Shown in pieces: positions 46,917 to 57,478 of a stretch of DNA of 64,000 nt. The stretch comes from Fragum whitleyi. Its lineage: Eukaryota > Mollusca > Bivalvia > Cardiida > Cardiidae. The DNA lies in the NCBI GenBank assembly GCA_948146395.1, contig OX411554.1:41615869-41679868 (forward strand). The letters run 5' to 3'. The notes beneath the pieces were generated by a model, which saw only the letters and a program-made list of their open reading frames with translations, searched no databases and was not told where the DNA came from. The first letter of the stretch is position 1, and each line of letters begins with the position of its first letter. A program made the position numbers and the translations under genes.

Positions 46917-47177
46917 TTATAACATTTCATGCAAAAAGGGACCATCTGGGAAGTTGATAAAGTGTTGACCCTTGTCAGACTGTGCAGAATAGGCAGGCTG
47001 ACTAGGATCGATACTTTTCAAACTTTACTAATTTACTGAATCTAAAATAATCAATCTATTTATATGAAAGAATTTTCTAAATGCAACCTCTGGTTTTTCT
47101 GTACCAGAATCAATCTCTTTTTCAAAAATTGTTTTACGGAGTTCCCCGACGGTCCCTTTTCGCATGACAGGTCACAT
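46917..47177. repeat. MITE family C
   Basis: 'atttcatgcaaaaagggaccatct' to 'gacggtcccttttcgcatgac' and AGGTCACA; left terminus worn. Confidence 0.7.
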
Positions 47178-47689
47178 TTGATAAAGGTTATGTTTACAGG
47201 TGATAATAAAATAACAGCTGATAGGTTTTGATAAAACATCTTGATTATAGGCACATGAAACTCATAAAATTTTAAGTCATGCTAAATTTGAAATTCAGAA
47301 TGTCTGAGACTATTATGGCCTTGTTTTTGTTGTTCTTATGATTTGTTGATTATTGTTTTGTTTAAATGAATCTGCATTTCTTTTTACACATTTACCTGTT
47401 CAATTTTTATCTTATAACTATACAAATATCTGTGTGATAACACCCCGTATGATATTTTTTATGATATCACAGTTATTTTTAGAACAACGATATATAATGT
47501 GGTTATTTTTAGAAACTTGCATTTCAGTAAGAAGCATCCATGAAAACAAGACAAAAAGAGGTTATAAGATAAATACAAGCAAATTCGTTGAATTGATATC
47601 CCCCGCCGAACATATTTTCATTGTCAATGGAGTTAATATGAAACTTAGGTACAGGTTATCTTTTATCTACATCAACCTATAGTTTTCAA

Positions 47690-48440
47690 GAAATAGCGCA
47701 GAAACGAATATCACTCTGTATGTATATGGATTAAACAGTCAGGGGCAGTAACTCTAAATTCTACGGTCGAACCCGGTAACCCCGACGATATGCGCATGTC
47801 CTCTTTGTAGTGAAGCTGTGTGCCAAGTTTCATTGAAATCCGGTCTATAGTTTTCAAGAAATAGCGCGGAAACGAATATTACTCTGTATGTATATGGCTT
47901 AAACAGTCAGGGGCAGTAACTCTAAATTCTACGGTCGAACCGGGTAACCCCGACGATATGCCATGTCCTCATTGTAGTGAAGCTGTGTACCAAGTTTCAT
48001 TGAAATCCGGTCTATAGTTTTCAAGAAATAGGGCGGAAACGAATATCACTCTGTATGTTTATGGCTTAAACAGTCAGGGGCAGTAACTCTAAATTCGACG
48101 GTCGAACCTGGGTAACCCAACAATATGCGCATGTCCTCATTATAGTGAAGCTGTGTACCAAGTTTCATTGAAATCCGGTCTATAGTTTTCAAGAAATAGT
48201 GTGGAAACGAATATCACTCTGAATGTTTATGACATAAAGTCAATGGCAGTTACTCTAAATTTGACGGTCGAACCGGGTCACCCCGACGATATGCGCATGT
48301 CCTCATTGTAGTGAAGCTGTGTGCCAAGTTTCATTGAAATCCGGTCTATAATTCTCAAGAAATAGCACGGAATTGAATGTTGGACGGACGGACGGAGGGA
48401 CATGGCAAAAACAATATCCCCTCCCCCCCCCCCCCCCTCC
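47690..48440 (+). repeat. HINE-like tandem array, ~168-bp units
   Basis: Five units; 'gaaatccggtctata' recurs at 47835, 48002, 48170 and 48338. The array ends GGACGGACGGACGGAGGG and a poly-C run (48420-48437). Terminal hairpins not recognised, though the plan and orientation match the other elements. Confidence 0.75.
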
Positions 48441-48726
48441 CCGATGATTTCATCGGTGGAGGATAATAATACCTACTTAGTGTATGTTTGTTTAAAGAAT
48501 CTGCATTTCTTTTTATACATTTACCTGTTCAGTTTATCTGTGAAGTATTTGAGAAAGGTTAAGATTACAAGTGATAATATAACAGCTGATAGGTCCTGAT
48601 AAAACATCATCCTGATTATCTCTACATGAAAACAGTATCTGTAAATTTTACTCTTCTTTGTTAAACTATATATTAATTCTTTTCCTCTATTTATTCTAGC
48701 TGTGGATACAGCATTTTGATGTCATA

Positions 48727-48897
48727 TAAAAGTTTGAATGGTGTTTTAACATTTTTTAACAATTTTTTAATCATATTGCCGCAGCTGGAGCACCTAACTA
48801 TGGGTTCTGAAATATTTCACATCATAACTATCATTATAACTTTTCCTTGCCTCCAGCTGCCATCCCATGTAGGTTTACAATTATCCATCTGCTGGAC
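48727..48897 (-). mobile_element. SINE-1, truncated by the next copy
   Basis: 'gtttgaatggtgttttaaca' to 'gtaggtttacaattatccatc'; the 5' part is replaced by another SINE-1. Confidence 0.75.
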
Positions 48898-48909
48898 GTT
48901 TCTTTTTGT

Positions 48910-49185
48910 TTTTGTTTTCTTTGAATGGGGTTTTAATGCCACTTTCAACAATTTTCAGTTATATCAGGTTGGCTGGGGCACCTAACAATGGATTCCTGGT
49001 ATTTCTCCCACAAGTACTGTCATTACACCCTTTCCTCCACTCCAGCTATCCCACATAGGATACGATTATCAACCCATTTATGGGAGACTAATAGTCGGAA
49101 AGGATGAGTGCACCATCAGGCATTGAACATGAAACCACTACATTGATAGGCTGATGTACTACCAACTGCCCTATGATGGCGGCTG
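48910..49185 (-). mobile_element. SINE-1, nearly full
   Basis: 'tttgaatggggttttaatgcc' to the reversed head 'ctaccaactgccctatgatggcgg'. Confidence 0.85.
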
Positions 49186-49245
49186 ACCCCATAGTCGAAG
49201 ATTCTGATGTATTACAAACGGCACTATGAGGATGTCCACATAGCA

Positions 49246-49314
49246 AGGGATCAGCACAATACTATTGAAAGTGCCTATATATCACAGGCACTTACAACAG
49301 TATTGCGCTGATCA
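49246..49314. repeat. Full-length hairpin element (family E)
   Basis: 'agggatcagcacaatactattg' / 'caacagtattgcgctgatc' arms. Confidence 0.8.
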
Positions 49315-49344
49315 ATCGATAGGATGATTTTAATGAGATCATTG

Positions 49345-49395
49345 TGTGGTCACCACTCTTTTGGTTTCTGGGTTGTACCCAACATGTGATCAGTA
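49345..49395 (-). pseudogene. Fragment of a decayed BAH-exon copy
   Basis: 'tttggtttctgggttgtaccc' and nearby bases match the middle of exon 50459-50612 and of the second decayed copy. Only ~50 bp is recognisable and there is no splice site. Confidence 0.6.
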
Positions 49396-49632
49396 TTTGT
49401 ATGAAACTTCAATACTATTGAATGAAAACCAAAGGAAGAGTTTGCAAAAAAAAAAAAAATGATAGTATTATGTCCACAGATGTACGGACAAACGGAAAAA
49501 TGGAAAGCTGAACCCTAAATATACCTATTTTTTTGCACTATTTGTTTGTTTGTGGGCATCCAAAATGTTGTATCTTCAGCTTTATACAACATTTTTTATA
49601 TCTAATGTTGATTTGAATAAGTTAAAGATTAC

Positions 49633-49775
49633 CTAATACATAAATCCAACATGGATCTGTCCTTGTGTGATCCCCAACCTCTTGGTTTCTGGGTTGTACC
49701 CACAGAAAATTAGAAATTATCAGGTTTGGGTGGGGACCGAACTGCCTCAAGGCATCATTGCAAGACAGTTGTTTA
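49633..49775 (-). pseudogene. Decayed tandem duplicate of the BAH exon
   Basis: Aligns over about 120 bp with the functional exon 50459-50612, including the donor-side intron ('aagattac'). On the minus strand the last codon before the GT donor is TAG where the functional exon has CAG. Single-base indels break the frame between the sequences encoding 'YNPETKR' and the upstream half, and the acceptor side is unrecognisable. It cannot replace the real exon. The adjoining intron pieces ('gtgggcatccaaa', 'gtgggtatccaaa') are also repeated, so the unit duplicated was exon plus flanking intron. Confidence 0.85.
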
Positions 49776-49945
49776 TTTTAGTGGGTATCCAAATGTATCT
49801 GCAGCTTTATTCAAGCTATAGACACAATAATTTAGATACCCAATTAAGATTTGAGTGAGATTAAGATTAAGACAAGAGCATCGCCTACAGGTGCCTACTC
49901 TTGGCTGTTGAGAACTGGATGGTTAAAAAAAAATCTAAGTCAAAC

Positions 49946-50225
49946 AAGATGTGTTTGTGAAACACGAATGCCCCCGGAACAGCATTTTTTTTTAAGTTTG
50001 ACCTTGACAGATGACCTTGACCTTGACCTTGTCACATGACCTTGACTTTGGTACCAGCAGATGCGGATCATTGAGATCTATCATCATGCCAAATATGAGC
50101 CTTGTATGTCAAATACTTTTGGAGAAAAGGCAAAGGTTAAGTTTTCGGACAGACGGACGGACAGACAGACAGATGGACATGAGTAAAACAATATGCCCCC
50201 GATCTCTTGATACGGGGGCATAAAA
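49946..50225 (+). mobile_element. HINE-like element, ATGCCCCC family, intact
   Basis: The left hairpin GTGTTTGTGAAACAC, then GAATGCCCCCGG. 'gatgaccttgaccttgacctt', 'attgagatctatcatcatg'; GACAGACGGACGGACAGACA. The right hairpin GCCCCCGATC..GATACGGGGGC is followed by ATAAAAA. Only ~280 bp, with no internal tandem units: the minimal version of the architecture. Confidence 0.75.
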
Positions 50226-50458
50226 ATTTGGCATAATGTACACAAAATGTATCTAGAGTTTTCCCCCTAGAAAGTATAGATTGCACTTTTGATGGTGAAC
50301 ATGTGTGCTAAGTTCCAAGTGAATGCCTTCTGTCGAACCAAAAATATCACAAAATTTCATAAGTTTTCACAAGCCGACTACAACAACGACACCAAGGGCT
50401 ATAGCAATACCTAGGGTGTTCTCCAAAAACAGCTGGGCATACAAAAGATTTAGATTAC

Positions 50459-50612
50459 CTGATACATAGATCCTACACGGATCTGTCCCTGTGTGGTCGC
50501 CAGCCTCTTGGTTTCTGGGTTGTAACCAAGGAGACAGTAGAAATTATCAGGTCCTGGTGTGAAGGACCCAACGGCCTCAAGAGTGTTACAGTGGACTACC
50601 TTACACTTTCCT
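50459..50612 (-). CDS. RERE: RERE/atrophin homologue, BAH-domain C-terminal exon
   Basis: Second visible exon, 154 nt, read on the minus strand after acceptor CTATTTCAG and before donor GTAATC. It encodes (R)GKCKVVHCNTLEAVGSFTPG, then a stretch with FYCLLGYNPETKRLATTQG and QIRVGSMYQ. The 'YNPETKRL.TTQG.IRVG..YQ' ending is the conserved last part of the RERE BAH domain. It begins with the third base of a split Arg codon (phase 2) and ends on a complete codon (phase 0), matching both neighbours. A degenerate copy of this exon lies about 830 bp to the left (49633-49775). The functional copy has no stop and intact splice sites, so it is the one expected in mRNA. Confidence 0.95.
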
Positions 50613-51497
50613 CTGAAATAGAATTTAAGAAAACAACATTTAAGTGTGTCAGATCCAGAATTTTTAACCAACTGATAAAATGGCAATATTATGGTCAAAA
50701 GCTGTGTAAAGTGTCGTAACTTCATTTTCTCAGCTGCCAAACACTTAATGCTCTACTGGATCCCTGAAAAAGAATCCAGTCAATCTTGCTTAACCCTTTC
50801 CTGTATAATCCCTGTTTTTTACGAGCCTGTGATTTTATGATTGAGAAAACATTGTGAAACAAGCATTTGGAAGTATTGCATGGCAATACCAAGTCCCCTA
50901 CCGGATTAATAAATATATCCCTAGAGCAGTATCTTTTTGGGTGGTAAAGGTATAACTACCTCTCCAGAATATAAGTTGTATCAGATTTTATTTATCAGCT
51001 CAATATCTCTGAGGATTAAAAAAAAATCCGGAAATTTCCTGGTAATTTTCTAAGTCCAGCATCCGTATCTTCCACAAAAATCGATGGACCGGAACCAAAC
51101 TCAAACTTGTTCTGTAACTCATTGATGCAGACTCACATTCCAAAAATCAGCTCAATATCTCCAAAGATAAAGAAAAAAAGTCCGGAAAACAGAAATTTCC
51201 TGGTAATTTTCTAAGTCGAACATCCGTATCTTCCACAAAAATCAATTGACTGGAACCAAACTTGAACTCTTTCTGTAACTCATTGATGCGGACTCACACA
51301 CCAAAAATCAGCTCAATATCTCCAAAGGATAAGAAAAAAAGTCTGGAAAACTGAAATTTCCTGGTAATTTCCTAAGTCCAGCATCGGTATCTTCCACAAA
51401 AATCAATGGACCGGAACCAAACTCAAACTCATTCTGTAACTCATTAATGCGGACGCACATACCAAAAATCAGCTCAATATCTCCAAGGGTTAAGAAA

Positions 51498-53526
51498 ACA
51501 AGAGGGCCGTTGGCCCTGGGTCGCTCACCTGAGAAAAAAGCTTCATTACCTAGGTATGTCCATGCAACCACAGAAAAAGAGATTTTCACTTATTCAATCA
51601 GATAACATTTGAAATAATCCCCCCCCCCTCTGCTCCTCCCCTGGTCATTATTTATTTAAGCTTTTTTCATAAAAGGTCTGTGATCAGTTAATCTATGCCA
51701 GATATACAGGCTGAGTCTGAGACTTTTTAAAGTTTTCTTTAATGAGTTGATCAATCCATGTCAAATATAAAGGCTGTAGGGATTCAAAATTCTCAACAAA
51801 GCACTCCCCCTCCCCCAAGATGCTCTGCACCTGGTGAATCTACAGTCATGATTTTAGCTAATTCAATTAATGTCCATATGCTGATCATTCATACCAATTT
51901 TCAAGTCTGTAGGACTCTTGGTTCATCAGAAGAAGTTTAAAGATTTCAAAAATGATCCAAAGTACTACCCCCTCTCCAAGACACTCAGCACCTGGTGACC
52001 CTACAGTCATGATTTTAGCTATTTTTATTAATGTCCATATATTGATCACCCATGACAATTTTCAAGTCTGTAGGGTTCCTGATCCAGGAGAAGAATAAGG
52101 TTAAAGATTTCAAAATTGATCCAAAGTACTACCCCTCCCCCCTAATGCTCTGCATTTGGTAGCCCTACATTCATGCTTTTAGCTATTTTATTTAAACTTA
52201 TCATCCATGCCAATATTGAAGTCTGTAGGGCTCCTGGTTCATTAGAAGATGAAGGTTAAAGTTAAAAATTTTTCACAAAAGTACTACCCTCTCCCCCCTG
52301 GTGCTCCGCACCTGGTGGCATTACAGTCATGATTTGAGCTATTTTCATTAATGTCTATGAGCTGATCATCCATGCCAATTTTCAAGTCTGTAGGGCTTGT
52401 GATTCAGAAGAAGAAGAAGGTTAAAGATTACAAATTTTCACAAAAGTACTACCCTGTCCCCCTTGGTGCTCTGCACCTGGTGAATCTACAGTCATTGTTC
52501 TAGCTATTTTTATTAAGGTCCATATGCTGATCATCCATGCCAATATTCAAATCTGTCAGGCTCCTGGTTCATCAGAAGAAGAAGGTGAAAGATTGCAAAA
52601 TTTTCACAAAAGTACTACCCCCTCCCCCCTGGTGCTCTGCACCTGGCAGCCCAAAAGATATGATTTTAGCTTTTTTTATTAAGGTCTATAAGCTGATCAT
52701 CCATGCCAATTTTCAAGTCTGTAGGGCTTGTGGTTCAGAAGAAGAAGAAGGTTAAAGATTACAAATTTTCACATAAGTACTACCCTCTCCCCCCTGGTTC
52801 TCCGCACCTGGTTAATCTACAGTCATGGTTCTAGCTATTTTTATAAAGGTCCATATGCTGATCATCCATGCCAATATTCAAATCTGTCAGGCTCCTGGTT
52901 CATCAGAAGAAGAAGGTTAAAGATTGCAAAATTTTCACAAAAGTACTACCCCCTCCCCCCTGGTGCTCCGCACCTGGCAGCCCAACAGATATGATTTTAG
53001 CTTTTTTTATTAAGGTCTATCAGCTGATCATCCATGCCAATTTTCAAGTCTGTAGGGCTTGTGGTTCATCAGAAGAAGAAGGTTAAAGATTACAAAATTT
53101 ACCCAAAGTACTACCCCCTCCCCCCTGGTGCTCCGCACCTGGTGGCCCAAAAGATATGATTTTAGCTATTTTTATTCAGGTCTATGAACTGATCATCCAT
53201 GCCAAGTTTTAAGTCTGTAGGACTAATGGTTGAGAAGAAGAAGAATTTTAAAGATTTTCTTAAAATTTCACTGTTTGTTGCCATAGCAACCAGAGTTTTT
53301 CATGGATTTCAATTCTTTTAGCTATTTTTGAAGGGGACCACCTAAGCAACATTTCTGTAAAATTTGGTGTTAATTGGCCAAGTAGTTTAGGAGGAGATGT
53401 CGTTTAAAGAAATTGTTGACGGACGCCGGACGCCGGACGACGACCGACGACCGACGACCGACGGACGGACGCCGGAGGAAAGGTGATCACAATAGCTCAC
53501 ATGAGCACTTCGTGCTCAGGTGAGCT
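51498..53526 (+). mobile_element. HINE-like element (family 4) nested in family 3
   Basis: Left ACAAGAGGGCCGTTGGCCCT hairpin then GTCGCTCACCTGAG. At least eight ~165-bp units ('ggtgctc.gcacctgg', 'catccatgccaat.ttcaa'). Then GGACGCCGGACGACGACCG, and the right hairpin TGAGCACTTCGTGCTCA and GGTGAGCTAAAA. GCTCACCTGAG and CTCAGGTGAGC are inverted at the two ends. Short frames repeated in it follow the repeat and are not genes. Confidence 0.8.
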
Positions 53527-53846
53527 AAAAAGTCCGGAAAACTGAAATTTCCTGGTAATTTCTAAGTCCAGCATCCTTATCTTCCACAAAAATCAATGGA
53601 CCGGAACCAAACTCAAACTCGTTCTGTAACTCATTGATGCGGACTCACATACCAAAAATCAGCTCAATATCTCCAAGGGTTAAGAAAAAAAGTCCGGAAA
53701 ACTGAAATTTCCTGGTAATTTCTAAGTCCAGCATCCATATCTTCCACAAAAATCAATGGATTGGAACCAAACTCAAACTCGTTCTGTAACTCATTGATGC
53801 GGACTCGCATACCAAAAATCAGCTCAATATCTCCAAGGGTTAAGAA

Positions 53847-54821
53847 ACTAGAAAGCCATGAATGGCTTGTGTCGCTCCACAGGCTTGAATTTCTTGTAAT
53901 AGCAAATCTAAGTTTTGACTTGATTTTTAGATATTTTGGCTTCTACTGGTGTTGAAAAGATTTTCAAAGATTCCACTATTATAACATATAAAGAAATGAC
54001 CTCCGCCCATAAAAGACATAGACTAATAAAGTTTGATTGATATCCATCAGTAACATTCTGAGAAAATGATTTTCAAAGTTTGCACTATATAACATATAGA
54101 GAAATGACCTCCGCCCATTAAATACATATTTTTCATCCAATCACAATACTTTTTGGTAGACTGATAAAGGGTCACCCAGGGATCATTCATGTAAAATTTG
54201 GTTGATATCTATCTGTTAGATTCTGAGAAAATGATTTTCAAAGTTTCCACTATATAACATATAGAGAAATGACCTCCGCCCATTAAATACACATTTTTCA
54301 TCCTATCACAATAATTTTTAATAGACTGATAAAGGGTCACCCAAGGATCATTCATATAAAATTTGGTTGATATCTATCTGTTAGACTCTGAGAAAATGAT
54401 TTTCAAAGTTTCCACTTTATAACATATAGAGAAATGACCTCCGCCCATAAAATACACATTTTTCATCCGATCACAATAATTTTTTGTAGACTGATAAAGG
54501 GTCACCAAAGGATCATTCATGTAAAATTAGGTTGATATCCATCAATTAGAACCTGAGAAAAGTCACTTTTTACCATATTTGGAAATTAGCCACGCCCATT
54601 AAATCCATGTTTTTCATTGGATCAAAATTTCTTGAACAACTTTGAAAGAGGGTCACCCAAGGATCATTCCTGTGAAGTTTGGTTGAAATCCATCCAGTAG
54701 TTTCTGAGGAGAAGATTTTTGAAGAAAAAGTTTACGACCGGACGCACGGACGCACGGACGGACGCACGACGGACACAACGCCATGACAATAGCCCCAGTG
54801 GCTTTCAGCCAGTGGAGCTAA
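53847..54821 (+). mobile_element. HINE-like element (family 1) nested in family 3
   Basis: Left ACTAGAAAGCCATGAATGGC, four ~165-bp units, terminal unit 'gccacgcccattaaatcc', GGACGCACGGACGG, and right GTGGCTTTCAGCCAGTGGAG with CTAAAA. It sits in the same 'ggttaag-A(n)' tract of a family-3 unit as the 51498 insertion. Confidence 0.82.
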
Positions 54822-55080
54822 AAAAGTCCGGAGAACTGAAATCCGGACTGACAGACAGACGGACGGACGGAAGGACGGACAGACGGACGGAGCGCAAACC
54901 TATAGTCCCCTTCGGTTTTCGCCGTTAGGGGACTAAAAAAAGATGAAATTGCTTGTGACAAGCAATTTCTTCTCTTTCCACACCATTTTCGACCCTACTG
55001 AATGGTTATTTTTCAAATTAAATCCACCTTACATTTTCGTCTGCAAAACCTTCGAATTTGGACAGGTCCTAAATTTTTTA

Positions 55081-56338
55081 AACAAGAGGACCAAGATGGT
55101 CCTAGATCGCTCCTCTGAGTCTCTTTGACCCCTGGGACAACACATTAATTAGATAGGCAGATGTCAAAAAGAAGATAATTGCCTAAGATCAATACCATGG
55201 AACGTTTTCAGCAAAGAGCAAGACAGATATGCCTTTTTGCTCTTTGATTCTATGTAAAAAGGGATGCACCGGGTGGACCCAAAAAGTGACCCCAGGGTCT
55301 TGACATGAACAAACTTGGAAGAGGTCAATAAGATGATGCTACATTCTAAATATGAAAGCTGTCTGCCTTCTGCTTTCATAGAAGAAGATTTTTGAAGATT
55401 TTCATTTTTTTACCCTTCGTGCTCATTAGAGATAAAGGGATGCACCCGTGCAAAGCCCAAATATGACCCAAGGGTCTTGATATGAACAAACTTGGTAGAG
55501 GCCCACTAGGTGATGCTACACACCAAATATTAAAAGCTGTCTGCCATCTGGTTACAGAGAAGAAGATTTTTAAAGATTTTCACTCTTTGATTCTATGTAA
55601 AAAGGGTTGGGCCCGGGCAAAGCCCAAACATGACCCCAGGGTCTTGATATGAACAAACTTGGTAGAGGTCCACTAGATGATGCTACATACCAAATATGAA
55701 AGCTGTCTGTCTTCTGGTTTTAGAGAAGAAGATTTTTGAAGATTTTCATTTTTTTACCCTTCGTGCTCATAAGAGATAAAGGGATGCACCCGTGCAAAGC
55801 CCAAATATGACCAAAGGGTCTTGTTATGAACAAACTTGGTAGAGGCCCACTAGGTGATGCTACACACCAAATATTTAAGCTGTCTGCCATCTGGTTACAG
55901 AGAAGAAGATTTTTAAAGATTTTTGCTCTTTGATTCTATGTAAAAAGGGTTGGGCCCGGGCAAAGCCCAAATATGACCCAAGGGTCTTGATATGAACAAA
56001 CTTGGTAGAGGTCCACTAGATGCTGCTACATACCAAATATGAAAGCTGTCTGCCTTCTGGTTTCAGAGAAGAAGATTTTTAAAGATTTTCATTTTTTCAC
56101 CCTTTTTGTTAAGGGTAAAGGGAAAGTTAAGGGTGGATATCATTTATTTGAACAACTTTGGTAGAGCTTGACCCAAGGAACATCCCTGCCAAGTTTCATC
56201 AAGATTGGCCCACTGGTTTAAGAGGAGCAGATGTTTAAAGAAATTGTGGACGACGCACGACGGACGACGCACGACTGACGACGGACATTCTACGATCCCA
56301 ATAGCTCACCTTGAGCACTTTGTGCTCAGGTGAGCTAA
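55081..56338 (+). mobile_element. HINE-like element (family 5) with dimeric repeat
   Basis: Left ACAAGAGGACCAAGATGGTCCT hairpin then TCGCTCCTCTGAG. 'ggtcttgatatgaacaaactt' recurs at 55297, 55473, 55641, 55818 and 55983. Two unit types alternate ('cccttcgtgctcat.agagataaagg' and 'ctctttgattctatgtaaaaa'), giving a ~345-bp dimer. GACGACGCACGACGGACG, then the right hairpin TGAGCACTTTGTGCTCA and GGTGAGCTAAAA. Confidence 0.78.
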
Positions 56339-56515
56339 AAAGGAAAGTGTTGAGTGACTATCTCAAGAGAGCAGACCTTAAAATCCATTGCTCATATTGT
56401 TCACTTATGAGACACATCAATGGGCTTTTCATTTCATTGATTTCAAAATATTCAAAATCTAAATTTCAAGGATGGACAATGATATATATCCTGATAATGT
56501 CTGCTAATCAGAAAT

Positions 56516-56592
56516 TCATGGCTCAGCGCAAAACAATTGTAACTGCCTATATATTTATAGGCAGTTACAACTGCTTCGCACTGAGCCATCGA
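56516..56592. repeat. Full-length hairpin element (family E)
   Basis: ATGGCTCAGCGCAAAACA / TGCTTCGCACTGAGCCAT arms around CTATATATTTATAGG; among the best preserved. Confidence 0.9.
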
Positions 56593-56955
56593 ACTTTATA
56601 TGCTTTTTACGTTCAACTTATGCTTGTTTTTTCTCTCCTATTAGCCAGATATCACAACATAACCTCTCATTTTTAGGGCCATACCAAAGTGCAACAATAA
56701 CAAAGCCTACAAATCAAAATACCAAAGTGTGTATGTATTTCAGTTAATTTATTGTCGCTACTGTAGCATGTGTCCATTTAGCTTAGCATATGTCTATTTA
56801 GCCACACCCAGTGACAGTTTCTTAGTATGGGGCCCAGTACAACCATAAATGATCAGACAAGTGTCGAGATCCACCATGGTTCTCTCATGTGCTTGGTTCA
56901 AAGCATCCTCATACAGACATCAGTCAAATGTCACTTCGGAAAGATAAAAACAATT

Positions 56956-57455
56956 TGTTTGTTTGTTTGAATGGGTTTTACGCCGCTTTCAACAATTTCA
57001 CAGTTATTTCGCGGAGGCCAGAGCACCTAACAATGGATTCCAGGTATTTAGTTTATACTAATTTATTTTAGTTCGATTGTGACAAAAGCTTAAGCTTATA
57101 GAATCGCTCTCGAACGCTCAATCCTGATGTTTTCACGTCCCCGAGAGAGAGGCAGTGGTTCAAACCCACTGCTACCCATTTTTACAGCTGGGTGAACTGG
57201 GGCTGGCTATTAAGTGTTTTGACCATAAACACACCCTGGCAACAGTGGGCCTTGAACCACAAACCTCCAGGTCACGGGTTGAGTGCTATTACCACTAGGC
57301 CACCGAGGCAGTCAAATTAGGTATTTCTTTCACCTGTACTACCATTACACCCTTTCCTAGCCTCCGACTGCTATCTCACACAGGTTTACGATTATCTACC
57401 CATTGGTGAGAGACAAACGTCGAAAAGGATATTAAATCAATGCTGCCACCGGGGA
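56956..57455 (-). mobile_element. SINE-1 split by SINE-3
   Basis: 3' part 56956-57049 and 5' part 57320-57455 (reversed B box GGGGATCGAACC at the end). Joined across the insert, 'attccaggtatttctttcacc' restores the normal SINE-1 body. It abuts the BAH exon on its donor side (24 bp). Confidence 0.88.
57050..57319 (-). mobile_element. SINE-3 inserted in SINE-1, 8-bp target duplication
   Basis: The minus strand begins with a tRNA-like head: TGCCTCGGTGGCCTAGTGGT (A box), then 'caggtttgtggttcaaggccc' (B-box-like). The body has 'cagccccagttcacccag' and 'gcagtgggtttgaaccactg'. AGGTATTT is found at 57042-57049 and 57320-57327. Only copy in the window. Confidence 0.8.
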
Positions 57456-57478
57456 TCGAACCAAGATAAAGTCCCTAC

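Larger units (their letters stand above)
50859..54935 (+). mobile_element. HINE-like element (family 3), host of two further insertions
   Basis: Left ACAAGC and hairpin GTATTGCATGGCAATAC, then CAAGTCCCCTA. Units of ~152-161 bp ('cagctcaatatctc' at 50996, 51148, 51309, 51470, then 53660 and 53820 after the insert). GACGGACGGACGGAAGGACG, then a right end where TAGTCCCC and TAGGGGACT pair, followed by AAAAA. It is interrupted at 51498 and 53847. Confidence 0.78.
50790..56354 (+). repeat. TTAA MITE (family B) split by nested elements
   Basis: Three pieces (50790-50858, 54936-55080, 56339-56354) rejoin to the reference 31558-31785: 'ttaaccctttcctg..attgagaaaacattgtga', then 'gatgaaattgcttgtgacaagc..ggacaggtcctaaattt', then 'aaggaaagtgtt'. 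The gaps are exactly the HINE-like elements at 50859-54935 and 55081-56338. Confidence 0.8.

Noticed and set aside
49667..49858. Plus-strand frame over the BAH-exon copy
   Set aside because: It is the antisense of the decayed exon; the meaningful strand is minus.
52537..53086. Repeated short frames with similar proteins, suggesting a tandem gene family
   Set aside because: The similarity comes from ~165-bp noncoding tandem units of a HINE-like element; frames are broken and carry no domain.
56311..56676. 121-codon open frame on the plus strand
   Set aside because: It starts inside a HINE-like right end and passes through an E hairpin; chance frame.
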